From an uncultured Eubacteriales bacterium (GTDB taxonomy: Bacteria > Bacillota > Clostridia > Christensenellales > Borkfalkiaceae): a stretch of DNA of 64,000 nucleotides. A program made the translations under genes and the position numbers. Location of the stretch: contig CABQND010000001.1 of assembly GCA_902465495.1 (NCBI GenBank), positions 18,307 through 82,306 on the forward strand, written 5' to 3'. The notes beneath the pieces are model-generated. The model made no database searches, was not told the origin of the DNA, and saw nothing but the letters and a program-made list of their open reading frames with translations. Positions 1 through 12,463 of this stretch are shown piece after piece (within the stretch, counting starts at the first letter, position 1; each line of letters begins with the position of its first letter).

Positions 1-77
1 TTATGCCTTACAGGCCCAAATACGGGCTTTAAACGCAATCGGTCTGATTTTATTTATAAAAATGCGGGCAAAACGTT

Positions 78-2055
<1,978 letters not shown>

Positions 2056-2067
2056 AGGGGAAGCATC

Positions 2068-4653
2068 ATGGCGAAAAAAGAAACAAGTCCCGAATTGACC
2101 GAAGAGTTTAAGAAAACTCTTGCAATGACAAATATGATCGACGTGGAGGTAGACGATGAACTGCGCAAGTCGTTCATTGCCTATGCTATGGCGGTCAACG
2201 TGAGCCGTGCGATCCCCGACGTGCGCGACGGCTTAAAACCCGTACATCGCCGCATTCTGTATTCAATGCATGAGATGGGCCTGTACAGTGACAAGGCATA
2301 CCGTAAATGTGCGCGTATCGTCGGTGATGTTCTCGGTAAATATCACCCGCACGGCGATTATGCCGTATATTACGCATTGGTGCGTTTGGCGCAGGATTTT
2401 TCCATCAATTTCCCGCTTGTTGACGGGCACGGAAACTTCGGGTCGGTGGACGGTGATCCTCCGGCGGCAATGCGTTATACCGAAGCGAGAATGTCCAAAC
2501 TTGCGGCGGAAATGCTTCGGGATCTGGACAAAGAAACGGTGGATTATTATCCGACATTTGACGATACGGGAATGCAACCGTGTGTTTTGCCTTCGCGCTT
2601 TCCGAATCTGCTCGTCAACGGCAGTGACGGTATTGCGGTCGGCATGGCAACAAATATTCCGCCGCACAATCTGGCGGAGGTCATCAGCGGTGTAATTGCA
2701 CAGATCGAGAATCCCGACATTACGATCGAGGAGCTCATGGAGCACGTTCCTGCACCTGATTTCCCGACGGGTGCCATTTTAATGGGCAGGGCGGGCATCA
2801 AACGCGCATATCGCACGGGCAGAGGCAATTACATTCTGCGCGCGAAGTGTGAAATTGAAGAATACACATCGGGCAACACGCAGCGCACTCGAATTGTTGT
2901 GACCGAGATCCCGTATCAGGTAAATAAGGCGAAGCTTATCGAAAACATTGCCGATCTTGTTAAGGATAAGCGAGTAGAGGGCATATCGGATATACGCGAA
3001 GAGTCTGACCGTGACGGTATGAGAATTGTTATCGAGCTCCGCAAAGATGCAAACGCGCAGGTCGTACTCAATACGCTCTATAAACACACGCAGTTGCAGA
3101 CTTCCAACGGGATCATTATGTTGGCGCTCGTGGATGGTGAGCCGAAAGTACTCAATCTCAAAGAATGTATTCATTATTACATTGAACATCAGAAAGATGT
3201 AATTGTACACCGCACGCGTTTTGATCTGAATAAAGCGGAAGAACGCGCGCATATCGTTGCGGGGCTTGTGCTTGCGCTTGCACATATCGACGAAGTGATC
3301 GCGATTATCAAAAATTCGGCGGATAAGAACGATGCGGCAGTAAAATTAACGACTGCGTTTGAATTGTCAGATAAGCAGGCAAATGCGATTTTGGAAATGC
3401 GTCTCCAACGGTTGACTTCGCTGGAAGTTGAAAAGCTGCGCGAAGAGTTGGAGGAATTGGAGCGTACGATTGCCGATTTGAAAGATATTCTTGCGAACGA
3501 ACAGCGCGTTCTTGACATTATCAAGACCGATCTGATCGCCATTCGTGAAAATTATCCCAGCGAACGCAAGACCGAACTTTCCTATGATTACGGCGAGATC
3601 GATATTGAAGATCTGATCGAAGAGGAAGATGTCGTTATCACGATGACGCATTCGGGATACGTCAAGCGTCAGCCGGTGGCGGAATACAAGGCACAGCGTC
3701 GCGGCGGAATGGGCATTACGGCTCATAAACCCAAAGACGAAGATTTTGTGGAGCGGTTGTTCATATCTTCGACCCATGACGACATACTGTTCTTCTCTAC
3801 ATTCGGTAAAGTGTATTCGATCAAGGGATATGAGATCCCCGAAGCACAGCGCCAGGCAAGAGGCAGAGCGATCGTGAATTTGCTCCAGATTGCTCAGAAT
3901 GAAAAGATTACGGCGATCATTCCGCTTGCTGCCGATACGCAGGGTTACATCGCAATGGCAACTCGCAAAGGCCTTATTAAAAAGACTGCGTTAGAAGAAT
4001 TTGCGAATATTCGTAAAGTAGGCAAAATTGCAATCAAGATCAACGAGGGTGACGAACTCATTTCCGTGCAGTTCACGACGGGTAATGACGAACTTATTAT
4101 TGCATCTCGTGAAGGGAAGTGTATCCGTTTCAGCGAAAAGGATGTCCGTCCGATGGGCAGAGACACGCAAGGCGTGCGCGCGATGAATCTCGGTGAAGAA
4201 GATCGTCTGGTGGATATGCTCGTAATCAAGGATGGATATGAGATCTTTACGCTGACGTCCAAGGGTTATGGAAAGCGCTCTGATGTGGAAGATTATCGTT
4301 TGCAGGGGCGTGCCGGAAAGGGCATAAAAGCGGGTGTGTTCAACGAAAAGACGGGGCAGTTGGTTGCTTTGAAATTAGTCTCCGAAGAAGAGGATCTGAT
4401 GATTATCTCCGCGAACGGTACCATTATTCGTATGCACGTTGCGGATATCTCCAAGATCGGCAGAAATACACAGGGCGTGCGAGTCATGCGCCTGAAAGAT
4501 TCGGAGGTTGCGACGGTCGCAGTAGCGCCGCGTGAAGAGGAATCCGCGGAGGAGACGTCTGCGGCGGAAACAGAAGATGCGGACAATGCAACTCCTGCAG
4601 CCGAAGAGAATGCTTCGGAAAATCCCGAAACGAATTCTGAAAGCGAAGAATAA
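2068..4653 (+). CDS. gyrA: DNA gyrase subunit A
   Basis: The breakage-reunion subunit of gyrase, 861 residues, with ribosome site AAAGGGG just upstream. The catalytic tyrosine is Tyr137 in [10 protein letters not shown], and the C-terminal beta-pinwheel contains QRRGGMG, the GyrA box that separates gyrase from topoisomerase IV. Glutamate and alanine fill the last 45 or so residues, an acidic tail seen in many gyrases. In the quinolone-resistance region the sequence reads [13 protein letters not shown], so the positions matching E. coli Ser83 and Asp87 are both tyrosine (residues 98 and 102). That combination is unusual and is listed as a finding. Confidence 0.98.
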   Translation: MAKKETSPELTEEFKKTLAMTNMIDVEVDDELRKSFIAYAMAVNVSRAIPDVRDGLKPVHRRILYSMHEMGLYSDKAYRKCARIVGDVLGKYHPHGDYAVYYALVRLAQDFSINFPLVDGHGNFGSVDGDPPAAMRYTEARMSKLAAEMLRDLDKETVDYYPTFDDTGMQPCVLPSRFPNLLVNGSDGIAVGMATNIPPHNLAEVISGVIAQIENPDITIEELMEHVPAPDFPTGAILMGRAGIKRAYRTGRGNYILRAKCEIEEYTSGNTQRTRIVVTEIPYQVNKAKLIENIADLVKDKRVEGISDIREESDRDGMRIVIELRKDANAQVVLNTLYKHTQLQTSNGIIMLALVDGEPKVLNLKECIHYYIEHQKDVIVHRTRFDLNKAEERAHIVAGLVLALAHIDEVIAIIKNSADKNDAAVKLTTAFELSDKQANAILEMRLQRLTSLEVEKLREELEELERTIADLKDILANEQRVLDIIKTDLIAIRENYPSERKTELSYDYGEIDIEDLIEEEDVVITMTHSGYVKRQPVAEYKAQRRGGMGITAHKPKDEDFVERLFISSTHDDILFFSTFGKVYSIKGYEIPEAQRQARGRAIVNLLQIAQNEKITAIIPLAADTQGYIAMATRKGLIKKTALEEFANIRKVGKIAIKINEGDELISVQFTTGNDELIIASREGKCIRFSEKDVRPMGRDTQGVRAMNLGEEDRLVDMLVIKDGYEIFTLTSKGYGKRSDVEDYRLQGRAGKGIKAGVFNEKTGQLVALKLVSEEEDLMIISANGTIIRMHVADISKIGRNTQGVRVMRLKDSEVATVAVAPREEESAEETSAAETEDADNATPAAEENASENPETNSESEE

Positions 4654-4662
4654 TAATGAAAA

Positions 4663-4704
4663 TAAAATGACAGGCGCCGCAAAAATGCGGCGCCTGTCAT
4701 TTTA
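4663..4704 (+). terminator. gyrA terminator, probably bidirectional
   Basis: A perfect 18-bp stem (4663-4680 with 4687-4704) and a six-base A-rich loop follow gyrA by 10 bases. A-rich and T-rich flanks allow it to act on both strands, and the convergent P-type ATPase gene ends just beyond at 4740. Confidence 0.9.
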
Positions 4705-4739
4705 TTATGATACAATAAAACGGTTTTTTACAATTCGCA

Positions 4740-7394
4740 TCAGTGCAAGATCAACTGCTTCGGTTCAGCTTTTTTAGAGCGCAAGCGTTCCGTAACTTTC
4801 ATCAGTATTCCCGAAAGAGGAATGCACAGCAGGATCACGACGGTAATATAGAGATAAGAAACAAAATCCAAAGGGGTGTATCCCATACCCGGTTCCGATA
4901 CAAAGAACATATCGGGCAGAAGTGTAAGACACAGGATGCATGCTGCGCACATGCCGATGAACAAGATAGTTCGGTAGAAATTTAACGGCAGGCAAACTCG
5001 GTAAAGCATGGCAAGGCCCGAGAAGGTGATGATTACGACAGAAATTTCTTTGGTGTGCGCTTGAAAGTACTCCGGTTGCAAATAAGCGATGAACTGTGTA
5101 CTTTGCGCGGCAAGAACTAAAACGAGGGCAAATGGTACAGCTCTTGATAAAACAGTGGGCAAAAATTTTCCCTGTACTCGGTTGGTATTCGGTTGCAGAG
5201 AGAGAAAGAATGTCGGTACGCCGATGACAAAAATTTCCATCAGCATAAGATTGTTTGTTTCAAAAGGATACCGTTGTCCCAGAATGATCGAAATAATCGC
5301 GAAAATCGTAGTAAAGAGTGTCTTCATCAGGTACATGGATGAAGAATTCTGAATATTATTGATGACTCGACGACCTTCATAGACAACTTTCGGCATGGAA
5401 GCAAAGTTATTGTCGAGCAATACGATATGGCTCACGTTTTTTGCGGCGTCGCTGCCTGAGGCAACGCTCACGGCACAATCCGCTTCTTTCAGGGCGAGGA
5501 TATCGTTTACGCCGTCGCCTGTCATTGCGACGGTATTACCTTCCGATTTGATCGCTTTGACAAGGATGGCTTTTTGTTCGGGGGTTACCCGTCCGAATAC
5601 AGTGTACTGGTTGGCGACGGAAGCAACTTCTTTTTCATTCAGGCCTTCCAGTGAAATATATTTATCGGCATTTGCAACGCCGACACGGCGCGCAACTTCG
5701 GACACGGTCACGGGGTTGTCGCCTGAAATGATTTTGACGGCAACATCATTTTCCTTAAACCAACGAATTGTCTGCGCAGCGTCTTCGCGTATATTGTCCG
5801 CAATAGATATGATCGCAAGAGGTTTGAATGCGGACGGCAATTTATCACCGACGATTTTGCCTGAAGACAGCGCGACGATAAGAACCCGCAGTCCCGATGA
5901 TGCGTATTGGTTGATAATGCGATCGATCTTATCGGGGACTGTTCCGAGTACAAATTCGGGTGCACCCATAGCCACAGTTCCGATCTCGTCAAAGGTGACG
6001 GCGGACAATTTTCTTTTCGAGGAAAATGGGATTGTTGCAGAGGGTTTCAATGCTGAGCTGTGCCCGAAATAATTGTTTAAGGCAATGGAGGTCTGGTTAT
6101 TATCGTGCAAGGCCGATAAACATGATCCGAGAATTTCGTTGATGGTAAAATTTGTCGGATTGTTCAAGAGCATGCAGTCATTCACTTTCATTCGGCCGTC
6201 CGTGATCGTCCCGGTTTTGTCGAGGCAAAGAACGTTTACGCGGGCAAGCATTTCCAAAGAATATAAGTCTTGAACAAGGGTATTTTGCGACATCAAGCGC
6301 AAGATTCCGACGGTAAGTGCAAGGCTGGTAAGAAGAAGCATACCCGAAGGGATCATTCCGATGACGACGGCGACGGTGCTTCGGATAATTGCATTCAACT
6401 CTGTACGTCCGAGTGTTTCGACGACGTTGGTCAAATACCAGTTCCTGTTCACGAGAAAGATACCGATTGCAACGAGAATGATCAGTGGCGCGATGATGGT
6501 AATGATGAGCTTTGTAGAGCGCATCAGTTCCGAGTTCGGCTTTTTATATTTCTTTGCTTTTGCGGAAAGGGAATTGAGGTAAGTCGCGCTTCCGATTTTT
6601 TCGGCACGTGCTTTGCAAGAGCCGCTGGAAACAAAACTTCCGGCGTATAGCAGGTCGCCTTTTTCTTTTTTGACGGGAACGGATTCTCCCGTCAGGAGAG
6701 ATTCGTTGACTTCGATGGATCCATCGGCGAGAATGCAATCGGCGGGGACCTGGTTGCCCAAGGACAGCAGTACGATATCGTCAAGCACAATATCTTTTGC
6801 ATGGATCTCCGCAATTTCTCCGTCGCGCAAAACTTTGGCGGTCGGAACGTTTAAAAGAGAGAGTTTGTCGATCTTGCGTTTTGCTCGGATCTCCATGACC
6901 AGCCCGAAGCCGAGATTGAGCGCAAAGATGACAACGAACAGATACTGTGACAGAGGTGCATTCGCGAAAGCAAGGGCAACGGCGGCAAGTACGCAGAGCA
7001 GGTTAAAGAAGGTACAGATATTTCCGATAAAAATGCTGGCGTACGATTTGGAGTATTTTTGATTCGTGTCATTGAAAAGACACTGGGAAAACCGTTCGTT
7101 GACCTGTGCGCTTGTCAGTCCTTGGTTGACGGGGGGAGAAAAGCGTCTGACGTTTGCCAAACTCGGTTGCGACTTCATTTTTTTAAATTGTTTTCGGATG
7201 GCAGATATGTCTACATTTTCACCGTTCACAGCGCTTTCCGCCTGTTGCCGGTTATCATCCTGAATTTTTTGCCGCACATATTCTTTGAGGTCCGTGCTTT
7301 GCGTATCGCGGGCGGTTTCCGCCGCTTTTGCAGCGACGCGCCTGCGGGCAGAGGACGAACGCTTGGTTTCTTTTGTATCGTTATTTTCGTTCAT
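4740..7394 (-). CDS. E1-E2 cation-transporting P-type ATPase, substrate unknown
   Basis: A membrane ATP-driven ion pump of 884 residues. About 75 hydrophilic, Lys/Arg-rich residues precede the actuator domain. Visible motifs are LLTGES near residue 235, the phosphorylation motif LDKTGTITDG near 390, and MTGDGVNDILALKEAD near 623. In membrane segment 4 the usual PEGL of Ca/Na/K pumps reads PSGM (MIPSGMLLL), a variant typical of a poorly characterised Firmicutes family, so the ion cannot be predicted. It has no partner genes. The start at 7394 is chosen because the promoter -10 (7420-7425) overlaps the earlier in-frame ATG at 7421, which therefore cannot be in the transcript. The ribosome site before 7394 is weak. 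Confidence 0.9.
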   Translation of the reverse strand: MNENNDTKETKRSSSARRRVAAKAAETARDTQSTDLKEYVRQKIQDDNRQQAESAVNGENVDISAIRKQFKKMKSQPSLANVRRFSPPVNQGLTSAQVNERFSQCLFNDTNQKYSKSYASIFIGNICTFFNLLCVLAAVALAFANAPLSQYLFVVIFALNLGFGLVMEIRAKRKIDKLSLLNVPTAKVLRDGEIAEIHAKDIVLDDIVLLSLGNQVPADCILADGSIEVNESLLTGESVPVKKEKGDLLYAGSFVSSGSCKARAEKIGSATYLNSLSAKAKKYKKPNSELMRSTKLIITIIAPLIILVAIGIFLVNRNWYLTNVVETLGRTELNAIIRSTVAVVIGMIPSGMLLLTSLALTVGILRLMSQNTLVQDLYSLEMLARVNVLCLDKTGTITDGRMKVNDCMLLNNPTNFTINEILGSCLSALHDNNQTSIALNNYFGHSSALKPSATIPFSSKRKLSAVTFDEIGTVAMGAPEFVLGTVPDKIDRIINQYASSGLRVLIVALSSGKIVGDKLPSAFKPLAIISIADNIREDAAQTIRWFKENDVAVKIISGDNPVTVSEVARRVGVANADKYISLEGLNEKEVASVANQYTVFGRVTPEQKAILVKAIKSEGNTVAMTGDGVNDILALKEADCAVSVASGSDAAKNVSHIVLLDNNFASMPKVVYEGRRVINNIQNSSSMYLMKTLFTTIFAIISIILGQRYPFETNNLMLMEIFVIGVPTFFLSLQPNTNRVQGKFLPTVLSRAVPFALVLVLAAQSTQFIAYLQPEYFQAHTKEISVVIITFSGLAMLYRVCLPLNFYRTILFIGMCAACILCLTLLPDMFFVSEPGMGYTPLDFVSYLYITVVILLCIPLSGILMKVTERLRSKKAEPKQLILH

Positions 7395-7419
7395 AGACTT
7401 ACCGAAAGAATTTTTTTTC

Positions 7420-7448
7420 ATTATATCATAAAACACTTGTGAACACAA
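7420..7448 (-). promoter_or_regulatory. Promoter of the P-type ATPase gene
   Basis: On the minus strand TTGTGT (7443-7448), 17 bases and TATAAT (7420-7425) with an upstream TG form an extended -10 promoter. The start point near 7413 leaves a leader of only about 20 bases before the ATG at 7394. Confidence 0.7.
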
Positions 7449-7525
7449 ACAAATTTCTGCAATTGTTTACTTGGAAGGAAAATTCAAAAAAATAGAGGGA
7501 AATTGGTAAAGGTTCGCCTATTTTA

Positions 7526-7554
7526 TTGCAAAATCAAAAAAATTAGTTTAAAAT
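7526..7554 (+). promoter_or_regulatory. serS promoter
   Basis: TTGCAA (7526-7531), 17 bases, TAAAAT (7549-7554). The short leader has no room for a T-box, so serS does not appear to be tRNA-regulated here. Confidence 0.7.
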
Positions 7555-7584
7555 AACAGGTGATAAGAAAAACGGAGGCTGATT

Positions 7585-8871
7585 ATGATCGATATAAATT
7601 TTTTGCGCAATAATCCGGATGTGGTTCGGGAGAATATCAAAAAGAAATTTCAGGACAAAAAACTTCCGCTTGTGGATGAAGTCCTTGCTCTGGATTCGAA
7701 ACGCCGCGAATTGCAAAAAGAGGGGGATGAGCGTCGCGCAAAGAGAAATGCGCTGAGTGCACAGATCGGCAAATTTATGAAAGAGAAAAAGATTGCCGAA
7801 GCGGATGCCGTAAAGGCGGAAGTTGTGCAGAATAACGAACGAATTGCCGAGATCGAGAAGCAAACGGAAGAAATTGCGGCAAAATTGAAACAGGACATGA
7901 TGTCCATTCCGAATATTATTGCAGACGATGTTCCCATCGGTAAAGACGATTCGGAAAACGTCGAAAGGGAGCGTTTTTTAGAGCCTGCCGAAAAACCGTT
8001 CGAGGTTCCGTATCATCTTGATATTCTCGAAAGGTTGGCTGGCGTCGATATTGACAGTGCGCGCCGTACGAGCGGACAAGGCTTTTATTATCTGACGGGC
8101 GACATTGCGCGCCTGCATTCTGCGGTGCTGACGTATGCACGTGATTTTATGATCGACAAGGGCTTCACGTACGTTATTCCTCCGTTCATGATCCGTTCCG
8201 AAGTTGTTTCAGGCGTGATGTCGTTCGAAGAAATGGACGGCATGATGTATAAGATCGAAGGGGAAGACCTGTATCTGATCGGTACAAGCGAGCATTCGAT
8301 GATCGGCCGATTCATGAATACGATTGTAGATGAGAAGGAATTGCCTCTTACGCTTACGAGTTATTCTCCTTGCTTCCGTAAGGAAAAGGGTGCGCATGGA
8401 ATCGAAGAACGCGGCATTTATCGCATACACCAGTTTGAAAAGCAGGAGATGATCGTCATCTGCAAACCGGAAGAGAGCGCAGAATGGTTTAAAAAGCTGT
8501 ATTCGTATACGGTCGAGCTGTTTGTTTCTATGCAGATTCCTGTGCGGACGCTGGAATGCTGTTCCGGCGATCTTGCGGACCTCAAGTATAAGAGTATCGA
8601 CGTGGAAGCTTGGAGCCCTCGTCAGAAAAAGTATTTTGAGGTCGGAAGTTGCTCCAATCTTACGGATGCGCAGGCAAGGCGCCTGGGGATCCGCTATAAG
8701 ACGGAAAAGGGCAACGTGTTTGCGCATACGCTCAACAATACTGTAGTTGCGCCTCCGCGTATGCTGATTGCTTTGATAGAAAACCATCTGAATGCGGACG
8801 GCAGTGTGAATATTCCGGAAGTACTTCGCAAATATATGGGCGGAAAAGAGAAGATTCTTCCCAAAAAATAA
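7585..8871 (+). CDS. serS: Seryl-tRNA synthetase
   Basis: Charges tRNA-Ser (and tRNA-Sec where present) with serine in the cytoplasm. The 428-residue protein has the N-terminal two-helix antiparallel coiled coil (about residues 30-100) that binds the long variable arm of tRNA-Ser. The class II catalytic core follows, with motif 2 (FRKE ... RGIYRIHQFEK) and motif 3 near the C-terminus (NTVVAPPRMLIALIEN). GGAGG lies about 8 bases before the ATG. Length is standard and no oddities were seen. It is a single-gene unit between its own promoter and a shared terminator. Confidence 0.97.
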   Translation: MIDINFLRNNPDVVRENIKKKFQDKKLPLVDEVLALDSKRRELQKEGDERRAKRNALSAQIGKFMKEKKIAEADAVKAEVVQNNERIAEIEKQTEEIAAKLKQDMMSIPNIIADDVPIGKDDSENVERERFLEPAEKPFEVPYHLDILERLAGVDIDSARRTSGQGFYYLTGDIARLHSAVLTYARDFMIDKGFTYVIPPFMIRSEVVSGVMSFEEMDGMMYKIEGEDLYLIGTSEHSMIGRFMNTIVDEKELPLTLTSYSPCFRKEKGAHGIEERGIYRIHQFEKQEMIVICKPEESAEWFKKLYSYTVELFVSMQIPVRTLECCSGDLADLKYKSIDVEAWSPRQKKYFEVGSCSNLTDAQARRLGIRYKTEKGNVFAHTLNNTVVAPPRMLIALIENHLNADGSVNIPEVLRKYMGGKEKILPKK

Positions 8872-8979
8872 AAAAGTTCGGCATAAATACAATATGCGCG
8901 AAAACGAGTAATTTTTCTCTGAATGCATTACAAAGATCGATGACATCTCTATATAAGTTTGATTATTAGTAAGTTTTAC

Positions 8980-9030
8980 AAGGAAACGGCGAGTGAAAGA
9001 GCAATAAGCTCATTCACTCGCCGTTTCCTT
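8980..9030. terminator. Bidirectional terminator between serS and clpB
   Basis: An 18-bp perfect stem (8980-8997 with 9013-9030) is capped by a further 4-bp stem and a five-base loop. It is T-rich on the plus side (CTTCTTAT). It sits between the converging serS and clpB genes and ends 7 bases before the clpB stop codon. Confidence 0.85.
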
Positions 9031-9037
9031 CTTATAG

Positions 9038-11629
9038 TTATTTAATTTTCACAGTGAAGTCGCCGTTGCAGGCGCCGATCTCAATGGTATCGTTTGGTTG
9101 CAGATCTTTCGAAAGCATGGTACGCGCGATCATTGTTTCGATCTTACTCTGCAAGTATCTCTTCAGCGGACGTGCACCATAAATGGGGTCGTATCCGTTT
9201 TCAATAATGAGGTCTTTCGCGAGAGGTGTGATCTCCAATTTCAGCTGTTTTTCTTTCAAGCGTTCGGAAAGGTCACGGATCAGAAGATCAATGATCTTTG
9301 TGATATTGTCTTTCGTGAGCGGTTTGTAATACACGATTTCGTCCAGACGGTTGAGGAATTCGGGACGGAAGCTCTGTTTGAGGAGCGTATCCACCTTTTC
9401 TTTTGCGTCGTCGGAAATTTCACCGTTTTCGTCGATGCCTTCGAGCAGATAAGAGGAGCCGAGGTTGGAAGTCAAAATGATGATGGTATTTTTAAAATCC
9501 ACGGTACGGCCTTGCGAGTCCGTGATTCGTCCGTCGTCAAGTACCTGCAACAGAATATTAAAGACATCAGGGTGCGCTTTTTCGATTTCATCGAACAGTA
9601 CGACCGAGTAGGGTTTTCTGCGCACCGCTTCGGTAAGCTGACCGCCTTCGTCGTATCCGACATATCCCGGAGGAGCGCCGATAAGCCTTGACACGGAAAA
9701 TTTTTCCATGTATTCGGTCATATCGATGCGGACGAGATTATGTTCGTCATCGAACAGACTTTCGGCGAGAGCTTTTGCGAGTTCTGTCTTGCCGACACCG
9801 GTAGGCCCGAGGAACAGGAAAGAACCGATCGGGCGGTTCGGGTCTGCGATTCCCGCGCGGGAACGCAAGATCGCTTCGGTCACTTTGGTAACGGCTTCGT
9901 CCTGGCCGATTACGCGTTTATGCAGTACATCGTCAAGATGCAATATTTTCTCGCGTTCGCCTTCCATCAGCTTGGCAAGCGGGATTCCTGTCCAGCGGGA
10001 CACAACGCGCGCGATTTCCTCTTCGGTAACGGTATCGCGGAGAAGTGTGTTTTTCGGCTTTTCGCTCTTTTGCGCTTCTTCAAGTTTTTTCTGTAATTCG
10101 GGCAAGCGGCTGTATTTGAGTTTAGCCGCTGTTTCATAATCTCCGATGCGCTGTGCCGCTTCGATTTCGCCGTTTACTTTTTCGATTTCGGCCTTCGTAT
10201 CTGAAACGATGTGGATGCTTGCCTTTTCGTTGTTCCATTGTGCCTTCATTGCGTTGAATTTATCGCGAAGTTCGGCAAGCTCTTTTTGCAGTGCAGCGAG
10301 CCGTTCTTTGGAAAGGGAATCGGTCTCTTTTTTAAGAGCCATTTCCTCAATTTCAAGTTGCATGATCTTGCGCGCAATATCGTCCATTTCCGTAGGCATC
10401 GAATCGATTTCTGTACGGATGGTCGCACATGCTTCATCCACGAGGTCGATTGCTTTGTCCGGCAGAAAACGGTCGGAGATATAGCGGTGGGATAGGGTAG
10501 CCGCAGCGATGAGAGCCTGGTCATGGATCTGTACGCCGTGGAAGACTTCGTAGCGCTCTTTTAAACCGCGAAGAATGGAAATCGTATCTTCGACAGTCGG
10601 TTCGTCTACCATAACGGGCTGGAATCTTCTTTCGAGAGCGGCGTCTTTTTCGATGTACTTGCGGTACTCGTCCAGTGTTGTCGCGCCGATGCAATGAAGC
10701 TCACCGCGAGCCAGCATAGGCTTTAAAAGGTTGCCCGCGTCCATTGCGCCATCCGATTTTCCTGCGCCGACGATGGTATGCAATTCATCAATAAAGAGAA
10801 TAATTTTGCCTTCGCTCTTTTTGATCTCGTTGAGGACGGCTTTCAGCCTTTCTTCGAATTCACCGCGGAATTTTGCGCCTGCGATGAGGGAACCCATATC
10901 GAGTGCAAAAATTGTTTTATTTTTTAAACCTTCGGGAACGTCGCCGCGGACGATACGCTGGGCGAGGCCTTCGGCGATCGCTGTTTTGCCCACGCCGGGT
11001 TCACCGATCAGAACAGGGTTGTTTTTCGATTTCCGTGACAGAATGCGGATAACGTTACGGATTTCATTATCTCGGCCGATCACGGGGTCGAGTTTCTGAT
11101 CCTTTGCACGCTTGACAAGGTCAAACCCGTATTTGGAAAGCGCATCATATGTGTTTTCGGGTTCGTCGCTCGTGATGCGGTCGGTTTTGACTTTTTTGAG
11201 TTCAGTAAGGAATTTGTCTTTGGTGATGCCGAGCGAGCGGAAAATGTTTTTGATTTCATCCGTTGCATGGTCAAAGATTGCGAGCATAATATGCTCGACC
11301 GAAACATATTCATCTTTCAAAGAATTTGCAAGACGTTCTGCTTCGTTGAAAATTTTGTCGGTTACGGGCGAAATATAAATTTTGTCGGGCTCTCTGCCGC
11401 TTCCGCTGACGGCAGGGATCTTTTCGATTGCACCGTCAAGAAGCGCCAGCAAATTGTCCGTGTCCACGCCGGATTTTTTTAAAAGTTGCGAAATCAGCCC
11501 GCTCTCCTGGTCAACAAGAGCGTAAAGCAGATGTTCGGGCATGATTTGCATATTTTGGTTTTCAATGGCAATGCTCTGTGCCGATTGCACGGCTTCGAGC
11601 GCTTTTTTTGTAAATTTCTGAGCATTCAT
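9038..11629 (-). CDS. clpB: ATP-dependent disaggregase ClpB
   Basis: A Hsp100 AAA+ chaperone that, with DnaK, pulls polypeptides out of aggregates. The 863-residue protein has the Clp N-domain repeats (about residues 1-145) and a first AAA+ module with Walker A GEPGVGKT near 207. A long coiled-coil middle domain (about 400-520) marks ClpB rather than ClpC or ClpA, and a second AAA+ module carries GPTGVGKT near 606. The start at 11629 follows a perfect AGGAGG with 8-base spacing; an in-frame GTG at 11638 overlaps that site. It lies 19 bases downstream of a ribbon-helix-helix gene and is probably co-transcribed with it. No CIRCE or CtsR box was seen upstream, unlike groES. Confidence 0.96.
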   Translation of the reverse strand: MNAQKFTKKALEAVQSAQSIAIENQNMQIMPEHLLYALVDQESGLISQLLKKSGVDTDNLLALLDGAIEKIPAVSGSGREPDKIYISPVTDKIFNEAERLANSLKDEYVSVEHIMLAIFDHATDEIKNIFRSLGITKDKFLTELKKVKTDRITSDEPENTYDALSKYGFDLVKRAKDQKLDPVIGRDNEIRNVIRILSRKSKNNPVLIGEPGVGKTAIAEGLAQRIVRGDVPEGLKNKTIFALDMGSLIAGAKFRGEFEERLKAVLNEIKKSEGKIILFIDELHTIVGAGKSDGAMDAGNLLKPMLARGELHCIGATTLDEYRKYIEKDAALERRFQPVMVDEPTVEDTISILRGLKERYEVFHGVQIHDQALIAAATLSHRYISDRFLPDKAIDLVDEACATIRTEIDSMPTEMDDIARKIMQLEIEEMALKKETDSLSKERLAALQKELAELRDKFNAMKAQWNNEKASIHIVSDTKAEIEKVNGEIEAAQRIGDYETAAKLKYSRLPELQKKLEEAQKSEKPKNTLLRDTVTEEEIARVVSRWTGIPLAKLMEGEREKILHLDDVLHKRVIGQDEAVTKVTEAILRSRAGIADPNRPIGSFLFLGPTGVGKTELAKALAESLFDDEHNLVRIDMTEYMEKFSVSRLIGAPPGYVGYDEGGQLTEAVRRKPYSVVLFDEIEKAHPDVFNILLQVLDDGRITDSQGRTVDFKNTIIILTSNLGSSYLLEGIDENGEISDDAKEKVDTLLKQSFRPEFLNRLDEIVYYKPLTKDNITKIIDLLIRDLSERLKEKQLKLEITPLAKDLIIENGYDPIYGARPLKRYLQSKIETMIARTMLSKDLQPNDTIEIGACNGDFTVKIK

Positions 11630-11648
11630 AACGTTCACCTCCTGTTCG

Positions 11649-12305
11649 TTATATCAGTTGAACGCCGCTGTTGAGATATGCGAGATATCTCTGTTCGATT
11701 TGTTCTGTAGAGTTGTACTTTCCCGCAAGAAAGTTTTTCAGCATTTCGTCAAAAGTTGCGATGTATTGACTGATCGCGTTGCCGATCTGCTCTTCTGTAT
11801 AATCAGAATCGTTCGGAACGGCAAAAGTTCGCAGAAATTTTCCGTTTTCCATTCCGTACTCTATGGCGCCTGCCGTAAAATATTGTTTGATATAAATATT
11901 TTCCAGTTGCATCCATATTTTGAAAAACCGCGTCAGATCGACAAGGAGTTCGGGGGATTGTGTACGGAAAATAATTTTCAGCTGCCCGATTGTCTGCTGC
12001 GGCGTCCGATACATTTCCACTTCGTATCGGATGGTAGGGCGGTAATGGTATTGCAGCGGACTTTTAATGGACATGGTCATGTCGTTAGGTTGTGCGTTGA
12101 GCATATATCCGCCGATTTTTCCGATATAATCTTCAATGATCTCAAATATATTCTGCACGTGTTTTTCAGGCGTTGTCAAAGAAACGTATTCGGCAAGAAT
12201 CTGGTTGATCAGGTTGGAGCGGTTTGTGCTCTTTTCCACTGCAAGTTTGTCGATTTCCCGGATGACGTCTTCCGCGAGCATCAGGCTGTACATATTTTTT
12301 TTCAC
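11649..12305 (-). CDS. Ribbon-helix-helix domain protein upstream of clpB
   Basis: Function unknown. The first 45 residues ([18 protein letters not shown] then [14 protein letters not shown]) have the beta-strand plus two-helix pattern of CopG/MetJ-like DNA-binding proteins. The remaining 170 residues are rich in aromatic and charged residues and match no family I recognise. At 218 residues it is much longer than a plain CopG repressor. The start is a GTG at 12305, 7 bases after GGAGG; the later ATG at 12293 is too far from that site. The gene has its own near-consensus promoter and ends 19 bases before clpB. Inference: it may bind its own promoter and control clpB. Confidence 0.75.
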   Translation of the reverse strand: MKKNMYSLMLAEDVIREIDKLAVEKSTNRSNLINQILAEYVSLTTPEKHVQNIFEIIEDYIGKIGGYMLNAQPNDMTMSIKSPLQYHYRPTIRYEVEMYRTPQQTIGQLKIIFRTQSPELLVDLTRFFKIWMQLENIYIKQYFTAGAIEYGMENGKFLRTFAVPNDSDYTEEQIGNAISQYIATFDEMLKNFLAGKYNSTEQIEQRYLAYLNSGVQLI

Positions 12306-12336
12306 GGTCTTGCCTCCTTTTTTATGATTTGCTACT

Positions 12337-12364
12337 ATTATATCCCATTTTTTAAATTTGTCAA
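12337..12364 (-). promoter_or_regulatory. Consensus promoter of the RHH-clpB operon
   Basis: TTGACA (12359-12364), 16 bases, TATAAT (12337-12342) on the minus strand. A 12-base perfect palindrome TTTTATATAAAA (12368-12379) lies just upstream of the -35, between this promoter and the divergent one at 12405, and could be an operator. Confidence 0.85.
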
Positions 12365-12404
12365 CATTTTTATATAAAATTTTTTACAAAAGTTTTAAAA
12401 CGGC

Positions 12405-12433
12405 TTGCCATACTATATGAAACAGGCTATAAT
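12405..12433 (+). promoter_or_regulatory. Promoter of the small unknown gene at 12464
   Basis: TTGCCA (12405-12410), 17 bases, TATAAT (12428-12433). It diverges from the clpB-operon promoter, with 40 bases between the two -35 boxes. Confidence 0.8.
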
Positions 12434-12463
12434 GTATAGCAACAACTAAAAGGAGATGAAATA

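Noticed and set aside
5395..6072. A 225-codon plus-strand frame inside the P-type ATPase
   Set aside because: It is antisense to the phosphorylation and nucleotide domains, which are clearly coding on the minus strand.
8209..8946. A 245-codon minus-strand frame inside serS
   Set aside because: It is antisense to the SerRS catalytic core, and the protein has no recognisable fold.
9098..9691. A 197-codon plus-strand frame inside clpB
   Set aside because: It mirrors codons of the strongly conserved ClpB AAA+ module and has no promoter or ribosome site.
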